A DNA stretch of 64,000 nucleotides, taken from assembly GCA_903825645.1 (NCBI GenBank), contig CAIKBL010000051.1, positions 62,001-126,000 of the forward strand. The letters are read 5' to 3'. Position numbers and translations under genes: made by a program. Under the pieces are notes generated by a model, which was not told the origin of the DNA, did not search any database, and worked only from the letters and a program-made list of their open reading frames with translations. This DNA is from an uncultured Pseudomonadota bacterium (GTDB lineage: Bacteria; Pseudomonadota; Gammaproteobacteria; Ga0077536). Shown here piece after piece: positions 27,184 through 35,651 of this stretch (its first letter is position 1; each line of letters opens with the position of its first letter).

Positions 27184-28242
27184 CTAAAACAGTTGCGCTT
27201 GCGGATGATCTCCCAACAGGCCGACAAAATTGGTAAGGCCAACTCCGGCCAAGCGATAGCGTGTGCTGGGTGCTAATTCGACACGGATCAGCAATAACAT
27301 GGCCTGCTCTGCGAGATCTTCGGCAGACCGTAAGGGGAGGAGGGGGGTGGCACTGCGCGTGAGGCCCTGGAACTCGGCGGTCTTTAGTTTGAGGACTACC
27401 GTCCGACCCATTTGACCAGCTTTTTGCACCCCAAGCCATGCCTTCTGAGCACATTCATGAACGATCGGCCCCAACGCGCTCAACGGCAGATCCGACTCCA
27501 ATGTCTGTTCAACCGACACTTGCTGTAAAGGGCGATTGGGCTCCACCGGCTGGTTATCTTCGCCGCGGGCGAGGCGTGCCAGGCGCGCGCCCAATCGACC
27601 GAAGCGCGCGACCAGCGCCGTATCGTCGAGTTTGCGCAGATCACGTACCCTCGCGATCCCAAGGAGATGGAGCTGATGTTCCGTCGCGCGTCCCACCCCG
27701 GGCAGACGCCCCACCGGCAATGGCGCTAGGAAATCCATCACCTCATGCGGCTGGATGACGAAAAGGCCGTCCGGTTTGCGCCAATCAGACGCGATCTTGG
27801 CAAGAAATTTATTCGGCGCAACGCCGGCAGAGGCGGTCAGATGGGTTTGCGCTAGAATTTCGCGCCGGATGGCTTGCGCCACCCGCGTCGCCGTGGGAAG
27901 GGCGTGCTTGTTGTCAGTAACGTCCAGATAGGCCTCGTCAAGTGACAACGGCTCAACGAGATCGGTGTGGTTGCGGAATATCCGTCGAATCTGCTGCGAG
28001 ATCTCACGATAACGACTAAAATCGGGTGCCACGAACACTCCTTCCGGGCAAAGTCGCTCGGCATGGAGGGCGGACATGGCGGAGCGCACGCCGAAACGGC
28101 GCGCTTCGTAGGACGCGGCACAGACCACCGAGCGGGGTCCCTGCCAGGCGACGATAACGGGTTTGCCCCGCTGCTTCGGATCATCGCGTTGAACCACGGA
28201 GGCGTAAAAGGCATCCATGTCGACGTGAATTATTTTGCGCAT
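27184..28242 (-). CDS. dinB: DNA polymerase IV DinB
   Basis: Y-family translesion polymerase of 352 residues, the usual length. Catalytic residues are Asp8 (HVDMDAFYASV), Asp102 and Glu103 (SLDEAYLDVT). The steric-gate region, the helix-hairpin-helix LPGVGRATEHQL and the little-finger domain are all present. It would extend mismatched or damaged primer ends. No LexA-type box was recognised upstream. Confidence 0.96.
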   Translation of the reverse strand: MRKIIHVDMDAFYASVVQRDDPKQRGKPVIVAWQGPRSVVCAASYEARRFGVRSAMSALHAERLCPEGVFVAPDFSRYREISQQIRRIFRNHTDLVEPLSLDEAYLDVTDNKHALPTATRVAQAIRREILAQTHLTASAGVAPNKFLAKIASDWRKPDGLFVIQPHEVMDFLAPLPVGRLPGVGRATEHQLHLLGIARVRDLRKLDDTALVARFGRLGARLARLARGEDNQPVEPNRPLQQVSVEQTLESDLPLSALGPIVHECAQKAWLGVQKAGQMGRTVVLKLKTAEFQGLTRSATPLLPLRSAEDLAEQAMLLLIRVELAPSTRYRLAGVGLTNFVGLLGDHPQAQLF

Positions 28243-28417
28243 GCTGCGAGCACTTCCCTTGAGCCGCTGGTGTTCAGGCCGGATGTCGGACGGCGGCGCG
28301 AACCGCGCGGTTAATCGGCATCAACCGAGAACCCGCGAAGGCGCTTGCCTGCGCAGGCGACGCTAAAGCGTTATATTGCATGATTGCGACGTCGCTTGGC
28401 ACAGGAGAAACACTACC

Positions 28418-29425
28418 ATGATTCGGTGCAGCATCACGGGCAGTCTGCCCAAACCCGCGTGGCTCGCGGAGCCCGGGAAACTCTGGCCAGAGTGGCGCGC
28501 GGAGGCGGCGAGTCTGGTCGACGCGAAGCGCGATGCGACCTTGCTTTGGTTGAAACTACAGGAAGATGCCGGTCTCGACATCGTGACGGACGGCGAACAA
28601 TCCCGACAACACTTTGTGCATGGATTCTTAGCACAGGTGGAGGGCATCGATTTCGTGAACAAAGTGCGGATGGGGATCAGAAACAACCGCTATGACGCGA
28701 TGGTGCCTCAAGTTTATGCGCCCCCTCGGCTCGTGGGACGCGTGCATGCGGCCGAAGCGCAGCTGTGCCGAGCGCATACCCGAAAAACACTCAAATTCAC
28801 GTTACCAGGCCCCATGACCTTGGTAGATACGGTGGCCGATCGTTATTTCGGAGATCGGGTGGCACTGGCCATGGCGTTTGCCGATCTGCTGAATGTTGAA
28901 GCCCGCGCGCTCGTGGCAGACGGCGTCGATGTGATCCAATTCGATGAGCCGGCGTTCAATGTCTACCTCGATGAAGCGGCCGATTGGGGGGTGGCGGCGC
29001 TCCATAGGGCGCAAGAGGGATTAGCCTGTACGACTTGTGTTCACATCTGTTACGGCTATGGAATACAGGCCAACAACGATTGGAAAAAAACGCTTGGGGA
29101 CGAATGGCGGCAGTACGAAAAACTGTTTCCCATGCTAGCCAAGAGTAGGCTCGATCAGATCTCCCTCGAGTGCGCCGGATCGCGCGTTCCCGCTTCTTTA
29201 TTAGGATTGCTGGCGGGCAAGGACGTACTGGTCGGCGTCATAGACGTTGCCAATGAGCGGGTGGAAACGCCGGAAGAGATCGTCGCCACTCTGGCGCTGG
29301 CACAAGAATTTGTCGCGCGCGATAAGCTTATCGCCTGCACAAATTGTGGGATGGCGCCCATGTCAGACGCGCTCGCCCGCGCCAAGCTCGAAGCCCTAGG
29401 CCGCGGCGTCGCGCTCGCCGGTTGA
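28418..29425 (+). CDS. Core MetE-like methionine synthase (C-terminal domain only)
   Basis: A 335-residue TIM-barrel protein corresponding to the catalytic C-terminal half of cobalamin-independent methionine synthase. Zinc ligands are all present: His209 and Cys211 in VHICYGYG, Glu251 in SLECAG, and Cys310 in CTNCGM. The substrate motifs TDGEQSR and FDEPAF are kept. The N-terminal half of MetE that helps bind methyl-folate polyglutamate is absent. Short forms such as core-MetE and the Mes families use other methyl donors, and which group this belongs to cannot be settled here. No DUF1852 (MesX) partner is adjacent. AGGAGAAA precedes the ATG. Confidence 0.85.
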   Translation: MIRCSITGSLPKPAWLAEPGKLWPEWRAEAASLVDAKRDATLLWLKLQEDAGLDIVTDGEQSRQHFVHGFLAQVEGIDFVNKVRMGIRNNRYDAMVPQVYAPPRLVGRVHAAEAQLCRAHTRKTLKFTLPGPMTLVDTVADRYFGDRVALAMAFADLLNVEARALVADGVDVIQFDEPAFNVYLDEAADWGVAALHRAQEGLACTTCVHICYGYGIQANNDWKKTLGDEWRQYEKLFPMLAKSRLDQISLECAGSRVPASLLGLLAGKDVLVGVIDVANERVETPEEIVATLALAQEFVARDKLIACTNCGMAPMSDALARAKLEALGRGVALAG

Positions 29426-29558
29426 TGTGGCTGCGCGCGGCGGCCGACCGACAGCGGCGTCCGGTATGATGCTTCGGAAGGTATGGCGACGGGCGGACTG
29501 TCAAGGATCCCGAGAACTATCAGATGGACACCATCGCTGCGAACAGCCGAGGCTTTAG

Positions 29559-30983
29559 ATGTCAATCCAGTTATCGAACAGACCGACGCGCCTTGAAGAA
29601 TTGCCGGGCCCCAAGGGGCTGCCTTTTATCGGGAATTACGCCCAGATAAATTTCCAGACGTTCCATTTGCAGCTGGAACGTTGGGCTGCGGAATATGGCG
29701 ATTTTTACCGGGTGCAGCTCGCCGGCAGTCAATTCGTGGTGATCAGCGACGTCGAAGCCGCGAGCGTTGTTCTGCGCGAGCGTCCGCAGGCGTTCGGACG
29801 CCGCTTGGCCTTGCAAGACATTTTCGATGAGCTCGGTTTCAACGGCGTGTTCTCTGCCGAGGACGAGAATTGGCGTCGACAACGTCGGATCGTGGTCACC
29901 GCGCTCAATTCGGCCCATCTCCATGAGTTCTACGCGGCCATGCTGGAGACTACGCATCGCCTTCGACGACGCTGGGAGAAGGCGGCACTGGCCGGTGTGG
30001 CAGTCGACTTATGTGCCGAATTAATGCGTTATACGGTCGATATCACCACACAATTGGCGTTTGGGATTGACTTCAATACGCTGGAAACTGACGGACCGAT
30101 CATCCAGCACCACTTGGATCAGGTTTTCCCGATGCTCAATCGACGCCTGACCTCACCGTTTCCGTATTGGCGATATTTTCGGTTCGGGCGTGATCGCGCG
30201 CTGGATGATGCTGTGAAAGCGGTACGGGCGCAGATCACGGACATCATCACCTCCTGCCGGGCCCGTCTTGCGGATTCCCCTGCGGCGCTGAGTGCCCCGC
30301 GCAACTTTCTAGAAGCCATGATGGCGGCGCAAGCCTCGGAAAACCTGGCATTCACCGATGACGACATCATCGCGAATGCCTTTACGCTTTTACTGGCCGG
30401 TGAAGATACCACGGCAAATACGCTCGCTTGGGCAATTAAATTTTTCACTGACTATCCGGCAATGTTCACGCAGGTGCGCGCCGAGGTGGACGCGGTACTG
30501 GGGCAGGCGAGTGCGCCGGAGAGTCGCGATCAAGCCATGCGTTTGCCGCTGGTCGAAGCCTTCGCCAACGAGACTATGCGACTCAAACCGGTCGCGCCAC
30601 TCTTGATTTTCGACGCCAAAATTCCAATTGAGGTCGGTGGGCTCATGCTGACACCAGGGACCGGGGTCATCCTGCTCTCCAGAGGAATGGCCATCGCAAG
30701 CGATAATTTCGCACAGCCCGAGCAGTTCATGCCGGCACGTTGGCTAGACAAAACAGATCCGGCGCAACGCGTCCATAATGCCAAGGCTTTTGTGCCCTTC
30801 GGTGGCGGGCCCCGTTTTTGTCCAGGCCGTAACTTGGCGTTGCTCGAAATCAAGGTGGTACTCGCCATGTTGTGTCGCAATTTCGACGTTGAGATGGCGA
30901 ATGAGGGCAAAGCAGTGGAGGAGGTTCTAGCCTTCACCATGGTTCCGTCAAATCTGTGGGTTAGATTCAAAAAGAGATGCTGA
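29559..30983 (+). CDS. Cytochrome P450 (474 residues)
   Basis: Haem-thiolate monooxygenase with the I-helix oxygen-activation motif AGEDTTANT, the K-helix ExxR in ANETMRLKP, and the haem-binding loop FGGGPRFCPGRNLA with the axial Cys. Length and the PGPKGLPFIGN N-terminus without a membrane anchor resemble soluble bacterial P450s of the CYP4/CYP102-like type that oxidise fatty acids or similar hydrophobic molecules. It is quite different from the two tandem P450s at 35.6-38.3 kb. No ferredoxin or reductase gene is in the window, so redox partners are elsewhere. The Shine-Dalgarno signal is weak. Confidence 0.93.
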   Translation: MSIQLSNRPTRLEELPGPKGLPFIGNYAQINFQTFHLQLERWAAEYGDFYRVQLAGSQFVVISDVEAASVVLRERPQAFGRRLALQDIFDELGFNGVFSAEDENWRRQRRIVVTALNSAHLHEFYAAMLETTHRLRRRWEKAALAGVAVDLCAELMRYTVDITTQLAFGIDFNTLETDGPIIQHHLDQVFPMLNRRLTSPFPYWRYFRFGRDRALDDAVKAVRAQITDIITSCRARLADSPAALSAPRNFLEAMMAAQASENLAFTDDDIIANAFTLLLAGEDTTANTLAWAIKFFTDYPAMFTQVRAEVDAVLGQASAPESRDQAMRLPLVEAFANETMRLKPVAPLLIFDAKIPIEVGGLMLTPGTGVILLSRGMAIASDNFAQPEQFMPARWLDKTDPAQRVHNAKAFVPFGGGPRFCPGRNLALLEIKVVLAMLCRNFDVEMANEGKAVEEVLAFTMVPSNLWVRFKKRC

Positions 30984-31157
30984 AAGTCGGCTTTGAGGGG
31001 GCCCTGATCCCGTAATCGAGCGATTTTGATGTGTCAGGAGGGGAACACTGAGGACTTGCTGGTAGCGGTTCGCGGCGGAGCGCGATAATCTGGCAGGTAT
31101 GCATGCAGGCGAGTACCACGCCGGATCCAAGATTTACTGAAAGGCGGGAGAGGTTGA

Positions 31158-31751
31158 ATGCGGAACGCGTTGCACGAGCAGTTATTGAAGGCCGGCTTAG
31201 TAGACGAGAAGCGTCTCGAAGAAGCCGAGCGGGAAAAACGTCGCGATCGGCACGCGCCGCAGACCGATTCTCGGCAAGGGAAAAAAAACGGACGCGGACC
31301 GCAACAGGGGCGACCCGAACAAGCGCGTCAGGCGCCCAAACAGGCAGCGGCAGCCCCCCGCCGACCAGCACCCGCTCAGCCGACCAAAGCCGCCCTTGAC
31401 GCGGCGCGTCATGCGACGCAGCTAGCCCGGCGGGAATTAGATCGTGAAATCATCCATATCATCAAGGCCAACCGCCGCACGCATAATGATGGCGAGGAAG
31501 TCTACAACTTCATTGATGGCAAAAAGGTCGCACGGATTTACGTGAGCGCCGAGATGCACGGTCAGTTATCTAAAGGCGAATTATCCATCGTACGGTTGCG
31601 CTCACGCTATGCGGTGGTGTCGGCCGAGACCGCAGCGGCGATTGTCCAAAAAGCCCCCGATTATTTGGTGGTGGCCAATCAAAGCGAAGCGGGTGAAGTG
31701 CTCGATCCCGCCTATGCCGAACATCCCATCCCGGACGATCTGCGCTGGTAG
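31158..31751 (+). CDS. DUF2058 family protein
   Basis: A 197-residue highly charged protein of the DUF2058 (YaiL) family, found mainly in gammaproteobacteria and described only as nucleoprotein- or polynucleotide-associated. It starts with the hallmark LHEQLLKAGLVDEKR. A basic, low-complexity Lys/Arg/Gln/Ala/Pro region follows (about 25-75), then a folded C-terminal half with YNFIDGKKVARIYVS. GGGAGAGG lies before the ATG. Confidence 0.9.
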   Translation: MRNALHEQLLKAGLVDEKRLEEAEREKRRDRHAPQTDSRQGKKNGRGPQQGRPEQARQAPKQAAAAPRRPAPAQPTKAALDAARHATQLARRELDREIIHIIKANRRTHNDGEEVYNFIDGKKVARIYVSAEMHGQLSKGELSIVRLRSRYAVVSAETAAAIVQKAPDYLVVANQSEAGEVLDPAYAEHPIPDDLRW

Positions 31752-31808
31752 GCCGTTGAACGTAGGCGCGCGAAGCGTGCCGACGTCAGTAGTACACGCT
31801 CACTCAGC

Positions 31809-33479
31809 TCAGACTTGTCCCGAATTCGTCGCGATAAAGGCCTCCGCCAGCTGACGGAGGATCCCGGCCGGCTCCGCGATGGCGCGTGCCACGATTTCGT
31901 CGGCGCGTTGCTGGAGATCGGCGACCGCATAAATCCGGAGCTCATCCGCATTACCTGACGGACGCACGTGGGCCACGTCACCGTTGTCGAAACTGATTCG
32001 AACCCCATCAGTGGTGTCCATCGCAATGGCCGCTCCGAAGCCCGCCGCGCGCGAGAAAAATTGTGCGAGGGCAGCTAACGAAGCGTCAGGACTTGTCAGG
32101 GCGTCGATGATTTGCTGGCTTGCGGCCTGTGGAAATTGCCGGAGCAGCCCAGCGCTGCTGTAGCGATGTGGTAGCGCGTCAAACACAGCCGAGAGGGATT
32201 GCCCCGTCTCCTTCATGCGGGCAAGCAAGCACAGAATAGGCAAAAAGGCGTCACGGGTTGGCAGGGCGGATAAAGTCCGGCCACCGCGCGTAATGGCCGA
32301 TCCGGTGAGGAAGCCACCGTTGGCCTCCCAGCCGCAGACCCGCGACCGTCCTCGCTGTACAGCTTGCTGCATGCCAGCGATAACGTACGGAGAGCCGATA
32401 CGGGTTTTAGGCTCGAGGACTGCCGCGAGCGTGCCGCGATCAATGGCATCGTTGCAACTGATCGGTACTACCGCCGCGTCGACGTCCAAATAATCGGCCA
32501 CAATCATCCCGACCAAGTCCCCGCCAAAGAAACGCGCTTTCGGTTCGGTGCCTGTCGCGTAATCGAGACCGACAATGAGAGGTCTGTCGGTATCGCCGTC
32601 GCTCGAAATCAGGGCATCGAATCGACCGTGTACACGACACGCTTCACGGGCGTAGTTCTCCATCGTCGCAAGCGTGCTTTCGTCGATGGCCTCGGTGTCA
32701 ATCGGAATAAAGGTTTCAGAGCGTCCGACTGGTAACACCTCCGCACCCAATTGAATCAACATTTCCGGGAGTAAATCACGACCGACGGCGGAATGTTGAT
32801 AAACCAGAATGCGTAGACCGCGCAGAGCTTGCGTTCCAAAGAAGTCCCGATAGCGCTGGAGATAGCCAGCCCGGCCGTCGGCCACCGGCGCAAGGAGAGT
32901 GCGATGACCTTCCTTCAGGTTACCCGCAGGGGTGAAACGGGCATCCGCGCAGGGCGCACTCAGCAGCTGCGTACGCCACCGGGCGGCTCGTTCGTTCACG
33001 GGGGCCTCGTCTGCCTTGAGCAGCTCACCGCGGGCACCGTTTGTTTTGTAGCCGTTCCGGTCGAAGGGGATATGGCTCCCCGTAATCATCATGCTGCCGC
33101 AGCCAGCGGCCAGCGCCCAAGCCGTCAGCGCGGGTGTCGGGATCTCACCCAAATTGACGGGCCGCAATCCTGCTTCTCGGATGGCGCACTCGATGGCTTG
33201 TGCGAGCTCCCCGCGCCCGCCGTGCTCGGCCACGAAACGGGTAGAGCTCGGTCGCAAATCGTGCGCAAAATAAAAGTCATGACTGGGTCTGATACCCCCG
33301 CGCGCTAACGGCAAGTCAAGCAGATAATCCAGCTCCGCGCGCGCATTCAGATAGATTTCGAGCTGGGTTAGATCTGAAACTTTGCCGCGACGACCGCTGG
33401 TCCCGAAATTGAGCGGCTGCGGCACATAGGTCAGGGCGCGGCCGAGACTGCCAGGCGGCCAGTTCTGTAGGTAGGTCAA
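31809..33479 (-). CDS. Phosphohexomutase (phosphomannomutase/phosphoglucomutase family)
   Basis: Alpha-D-phosphohexomutase of 556 residues, moving phosphate between C1 and C6 of a hexose phosphate. Seen are an N-terminal FGTSGRRGKV substrate loop, the phosphoserine loop MITGSHIPFDRNGYK (usually TASHNP, here GSHIP), and the metal-binding DGDTDRP. The loop residues differ from standard PMM/PGM, so specificity is uncertain. The start is TTG 33479, overlapping the globin stop as TTGA with GGAG 7 bases upstream, so it is coupled to the globin gene. Confidence 0.85.
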   Translation of the reverse strand: MTYLQNWPPGSLGRALTYVPQPLNFGTSGRRGKVSDLTQLEIYLNARAELDYLLDLPLARGGIRPSHDFYFAHDLRPSSTRFVAEHGGRGELAQAIECAIREAGLRPVNLGEIPTPALTAWALAAGCGSMMITGSHIPFDRNGYKTNGARGELLKADEAPVNERAARWRTQLLSAPCADARFTPAGNLKEGHRTLLAPVADGRAGYLQRYRDFFGTQALRGLRILVYQHSAVGRDLLPEMLIQLGAEVLPVGRSETFIPIDTEAIDESTLATMENYAREACRVHGRFDALISSDGDTDRPLIVGLDYATGTEPKARFFGGDLVGMIVADYLDVDAAVVPISCNDAIDRGTLAAVLEPKTRIGSPYVIAGMQQAVQRGRSRVCGWEANGGFLTGSAITRGGRTLSALPTRDAFLPILCLLARMKETGQSLSAVFDALPHRYSSAGLLRQFPQAASQQIIDALTSPDASLAALAQFFSRAAGFGAAIAMDTTDGVRISFDNGDVAHVRPSGNADELRIYAVADLQQRADEIVARAIAEPAGILRQLAEAFIATNSGQV

Positions 33480-33958
33480 GAGAGTGCTCCGTGTTCATCC
33501 GCGCGGGTGCCGTCCGTGGGGGCTTGTTGCCGATTCACCATCCACGCGGAAAAGCCTTCCAGGAAACGCCGGAACCCAGCCAGATGTACCACCGGGAAAT
33601 CGAACTCACTGACGGCGCGATCGAGCACGCGTTCAAAGCAGGCGAGCCACTCTCGCCGCCGGTCATCCGTGATCGCGAAGGGCAGATGTCGGGCGCGCAT
33701 CATCGGGTTTCCGTAGCGCTCCTGGTAGCGTGGAGGTCCACCCAGTAGCCCGACAAAAAACGCCGCTGATTTTCGGGAGGCACTGACCATATCCACCGGA
33801 AACAATGCTCGCAACGGTGTGGACGCATGATCGAGCTCGAGGTAAAAGGCTTCTAACATCCGATAGATGTTCTCTTCCCCCATCACCGCAAAAATTTCCC
33901 GGCTCGGTCCGGGGATCTCTCCTGGCCTAATAGGAGGCACAAATAATGCGTCGCTCAT
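33476..33958 (-). CDS. Truncated haemoglobin, group II-like
   Basis: A 160-residue 2-over-2 globin. Key residues are Tyr39 (B10, EAFYLEL), the GGPPRYQERYG loop, the probable proximal His91 in MRARHLPF, and Trp104 (G8), characteristic of group II. Roles proposed for the family include oxygen delivery and nitric oxide or peroxide chemistry. It overlaps the hydroxypyruvate isomerase stop by 4 bases and the phosphohexomutase start by 4, so it sits inside a three-gene coupled operon of otherwise sugar-metabolic genes. Confidence 0.9.
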   Translation of the reverse strand: MSDALFVPPIRPGEIPGPSREIFAVMGEENIYRMLEAFYLELDHASTPLRALFPVDMVSASRKSAAFFVGLLGGPPRYQERYGNPMMRARHLPFAITDDRRREWLACFERVLDRAVSEFDFPVVHLAGFRRFLEGFSAWMVNRQQAPTDGTRADEHGALS

Positions 33959-34737
33959 CGTCCGGGTCCTTGGGGATAGGCATCGAGCCAGCCGAGGCCC
34001 GCGGACGTCTCGCGACGCGGTTTATATTCACAACCCACCCAGCCAAGGTAGCCCGTCGCGTCAAGGGTGGCTAGGACGTGCTGGAAATTAATCTCGCCGT
34101 GATCGGGCTCTCCGCGATCAGGTGGCTGTGCAATCTGTACATGACCTGCCACCGCGGCAAATTCATCCACAGCGCCCGTCAGATCGCCCTCCATTATCTG
34201 ACGATGGTAAAGATCGAGCTGGAGTTTGATATTCGCTTCTGCGACCAACGTCATCACGGCGAGCGCCTCGGTGGTTCGATTAATGAGATAACCGGGGATA
34301 TCCCGTGTATTGATCGGCTCCACCAACACGGTGATCTTTTCGAGGGCGGCAAGTATCGTCGCATTTTTTAGATTGCGGACGAAAACTTCGCGGGTCGCCC
34401 CTTGATGAATCAAACCGGCCATAACGTGAATCCGGGGACAGTGCAGCGCACGCGCGTAGATCAGCGCCTGCGCGAAGCTTTGCTCGAACGCCCGTTCCCG
34501 CCCCGGGAGCGCGGCAATGCCGCGTTCTCCTGCCTTCGCAAAATCGCCAGGCGGCGCGTTGAACAAGACGACCTGAAGGTGGTGAGCGTTCACCTCCTTG
34601 ACGATGTCTTCGACCGAGTAGGCATACGGGAATTGGAATTCCACGGCGCTGAAACCCGCCGCCGCCGCGGCCCCAAAGCGCTCAAGGAAGGGCACCTCCG
34701 TGAACATTAGCGATAGGTTGGCGGCAAAGCGGGGCAT
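33955..34737 (-). CDS. hyi: Hydroxypyruvate isomerase family protein
   Basis: TIM-barrel isomerase of 260 residues that interconverts hydroxypyruvate and tartronate semialdehyde. It matches Hyi closely: ANLSLMFTEVPFLERF at the N-terminus, FNAPPGDFAKAGERGIAALP, LVEPINTRDIPGYLI with the catalytic Glu, QLDLYHRQIMEGDL, and a C-terminal GCEYKPR. Glyoxylate carboligase and tartronate semialdehyde reductase are not adjacent, so the gene may act in a different route here. First gene of the operon with the globin and phosphohexomutase. Confidence 0.88.
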   Translation of the reverse strand: MPRFAANLSLMFTEVPFLERFGAAAAAGFSAVEFQFPYAYSVEDIVKEVNAHHLQVVLFNAPPGDFAKAGERGIAALPGRERAFEQSFAQALIYARALHCPRIHVMAGLIHQGATREVFVRNLKNATILAALEKITVLVEPINTRDIPGYLINRTTEALAVMTLVAEANIKLQLDLYHRQIMEGDLTGAVDEFAAVAGHVQIAQPPDRGEPDHGEINFQHVLATLDATGYLGWVGCEYKPRRETSAGLGWLDAYPQGPGR

Positions 34738-34774
34738 CGGTGTTCCGGGGTCTCGGCAGGCGTTTGAGCCTGCT

Positions 34775-35437
34775 TCAGGCGGCGTCGGTCGTTGATGACT
34801 GCGCTATCTGGCGTAGCGCTTGTGCAAAAACCGCCGGCGATTGGCCGCCCTCAATCAGATATTGATCATTAATGATGACCGCCGGAACGGCATGGATGCC
34901 TGCGCTGGTGTAGCGCTGCTCTTGGGCACGGACTTCTGCCACAAAGCGATCGGAGGCGAGCAGATCGGCAGCCTCAGCGGCATCGAGACCGACTTCGGCT
35001 GCGACCCTGCACAGCACCGCCGCTTCACTGGGTGCTTCGCCGTCCGTGAAATAGGCCCGAAAAAGCGCATGCTTTAACGCCTGTTGGCACCCTGTAGATT
35101 CGGCCCAGTGTAATAACCGGTGCGCGTCGAACGTGTTGTAGATGCGATTGCGCTTTTCCATGAGAAAGACGAAACCCAGTTCAGCCCCTCGCGTTCGGAT
35201 GGCCTCGCGGGTGTCCGCGAATTCGTCAGCCGTACGACCATATTTCTGCAGCAGATGTTCATCGAGATCTTGACCTTCCGGGGGCATCTGCGGATTGAGT
35301 TCAAACGGCTGAAAATGAATCTCTGCGGTAATGTCCGCCGCGACCTCGTCAAGCGCCTTTTCTAATGATTTGAGCCCGATGACGCACCAGGGGCAGGAGA
35401 TGTCGGAAACAAAATCAATCTTGACTGCGGTTTTCAT
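34775..35437 (-). CDS. DsbA-family oxidoreductase (FrnE-like)
   Basis: A cytoplasmic thioredoxin-fold protein of 220 residues in the DsbA/FrnE group. The active site is SCPWC (Cys15, Cys18) after DFVSDI. An alpha-helical insertion follows, and the cis-proline loop is AVPAVIIND. There is no signal peptide, unlike periplasmic DsbA. FrnE-like proteins have been tied to disulfide exchange and oxidative stress. ATG 35437 is preferred to the longer frame because AGGAA precedes it at good spacing and it matches the family start. Confidence 0.9.
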   Translation of the reverse strand: MKTAVKIDFVSDISCPWCVIGLKSLEKALDEVAADITAEIHFQPFELNPQMPPEGQDLDEHLLQKYGRTADEFADTREAIRTRGAELGFVFLMEKRNRIYNTFDAHRLLHWAESTGCQQALKHALFRAYFTDGEAPSEAAVLCRVAAEVGLDAAEAADLLASDRFVAEVRAQEQRYTSAGIHAVPAVIINDQYLIEGGQSPAVFAQALRQIAQSSTTDAA

Positions 35438-35651
35438 TAGGAATTCCTCGAAACAAACGATGGCGCCGAATGTCCGGCGGGCGATATCTACCACATCCGG
35501 GAAAGGGCGTCATGTGAAGCAAATGGTGCGGCGCGGTAATTATAGACAAAAACGATGGCACAAACGTCCAACCTGTAAGCCGGTTTCAAATTGGGCGAGA
35601 CTCGTGTATTTAAACGAACCGTTACTTCGTTTTAGTACCGAGGATGTCCCA

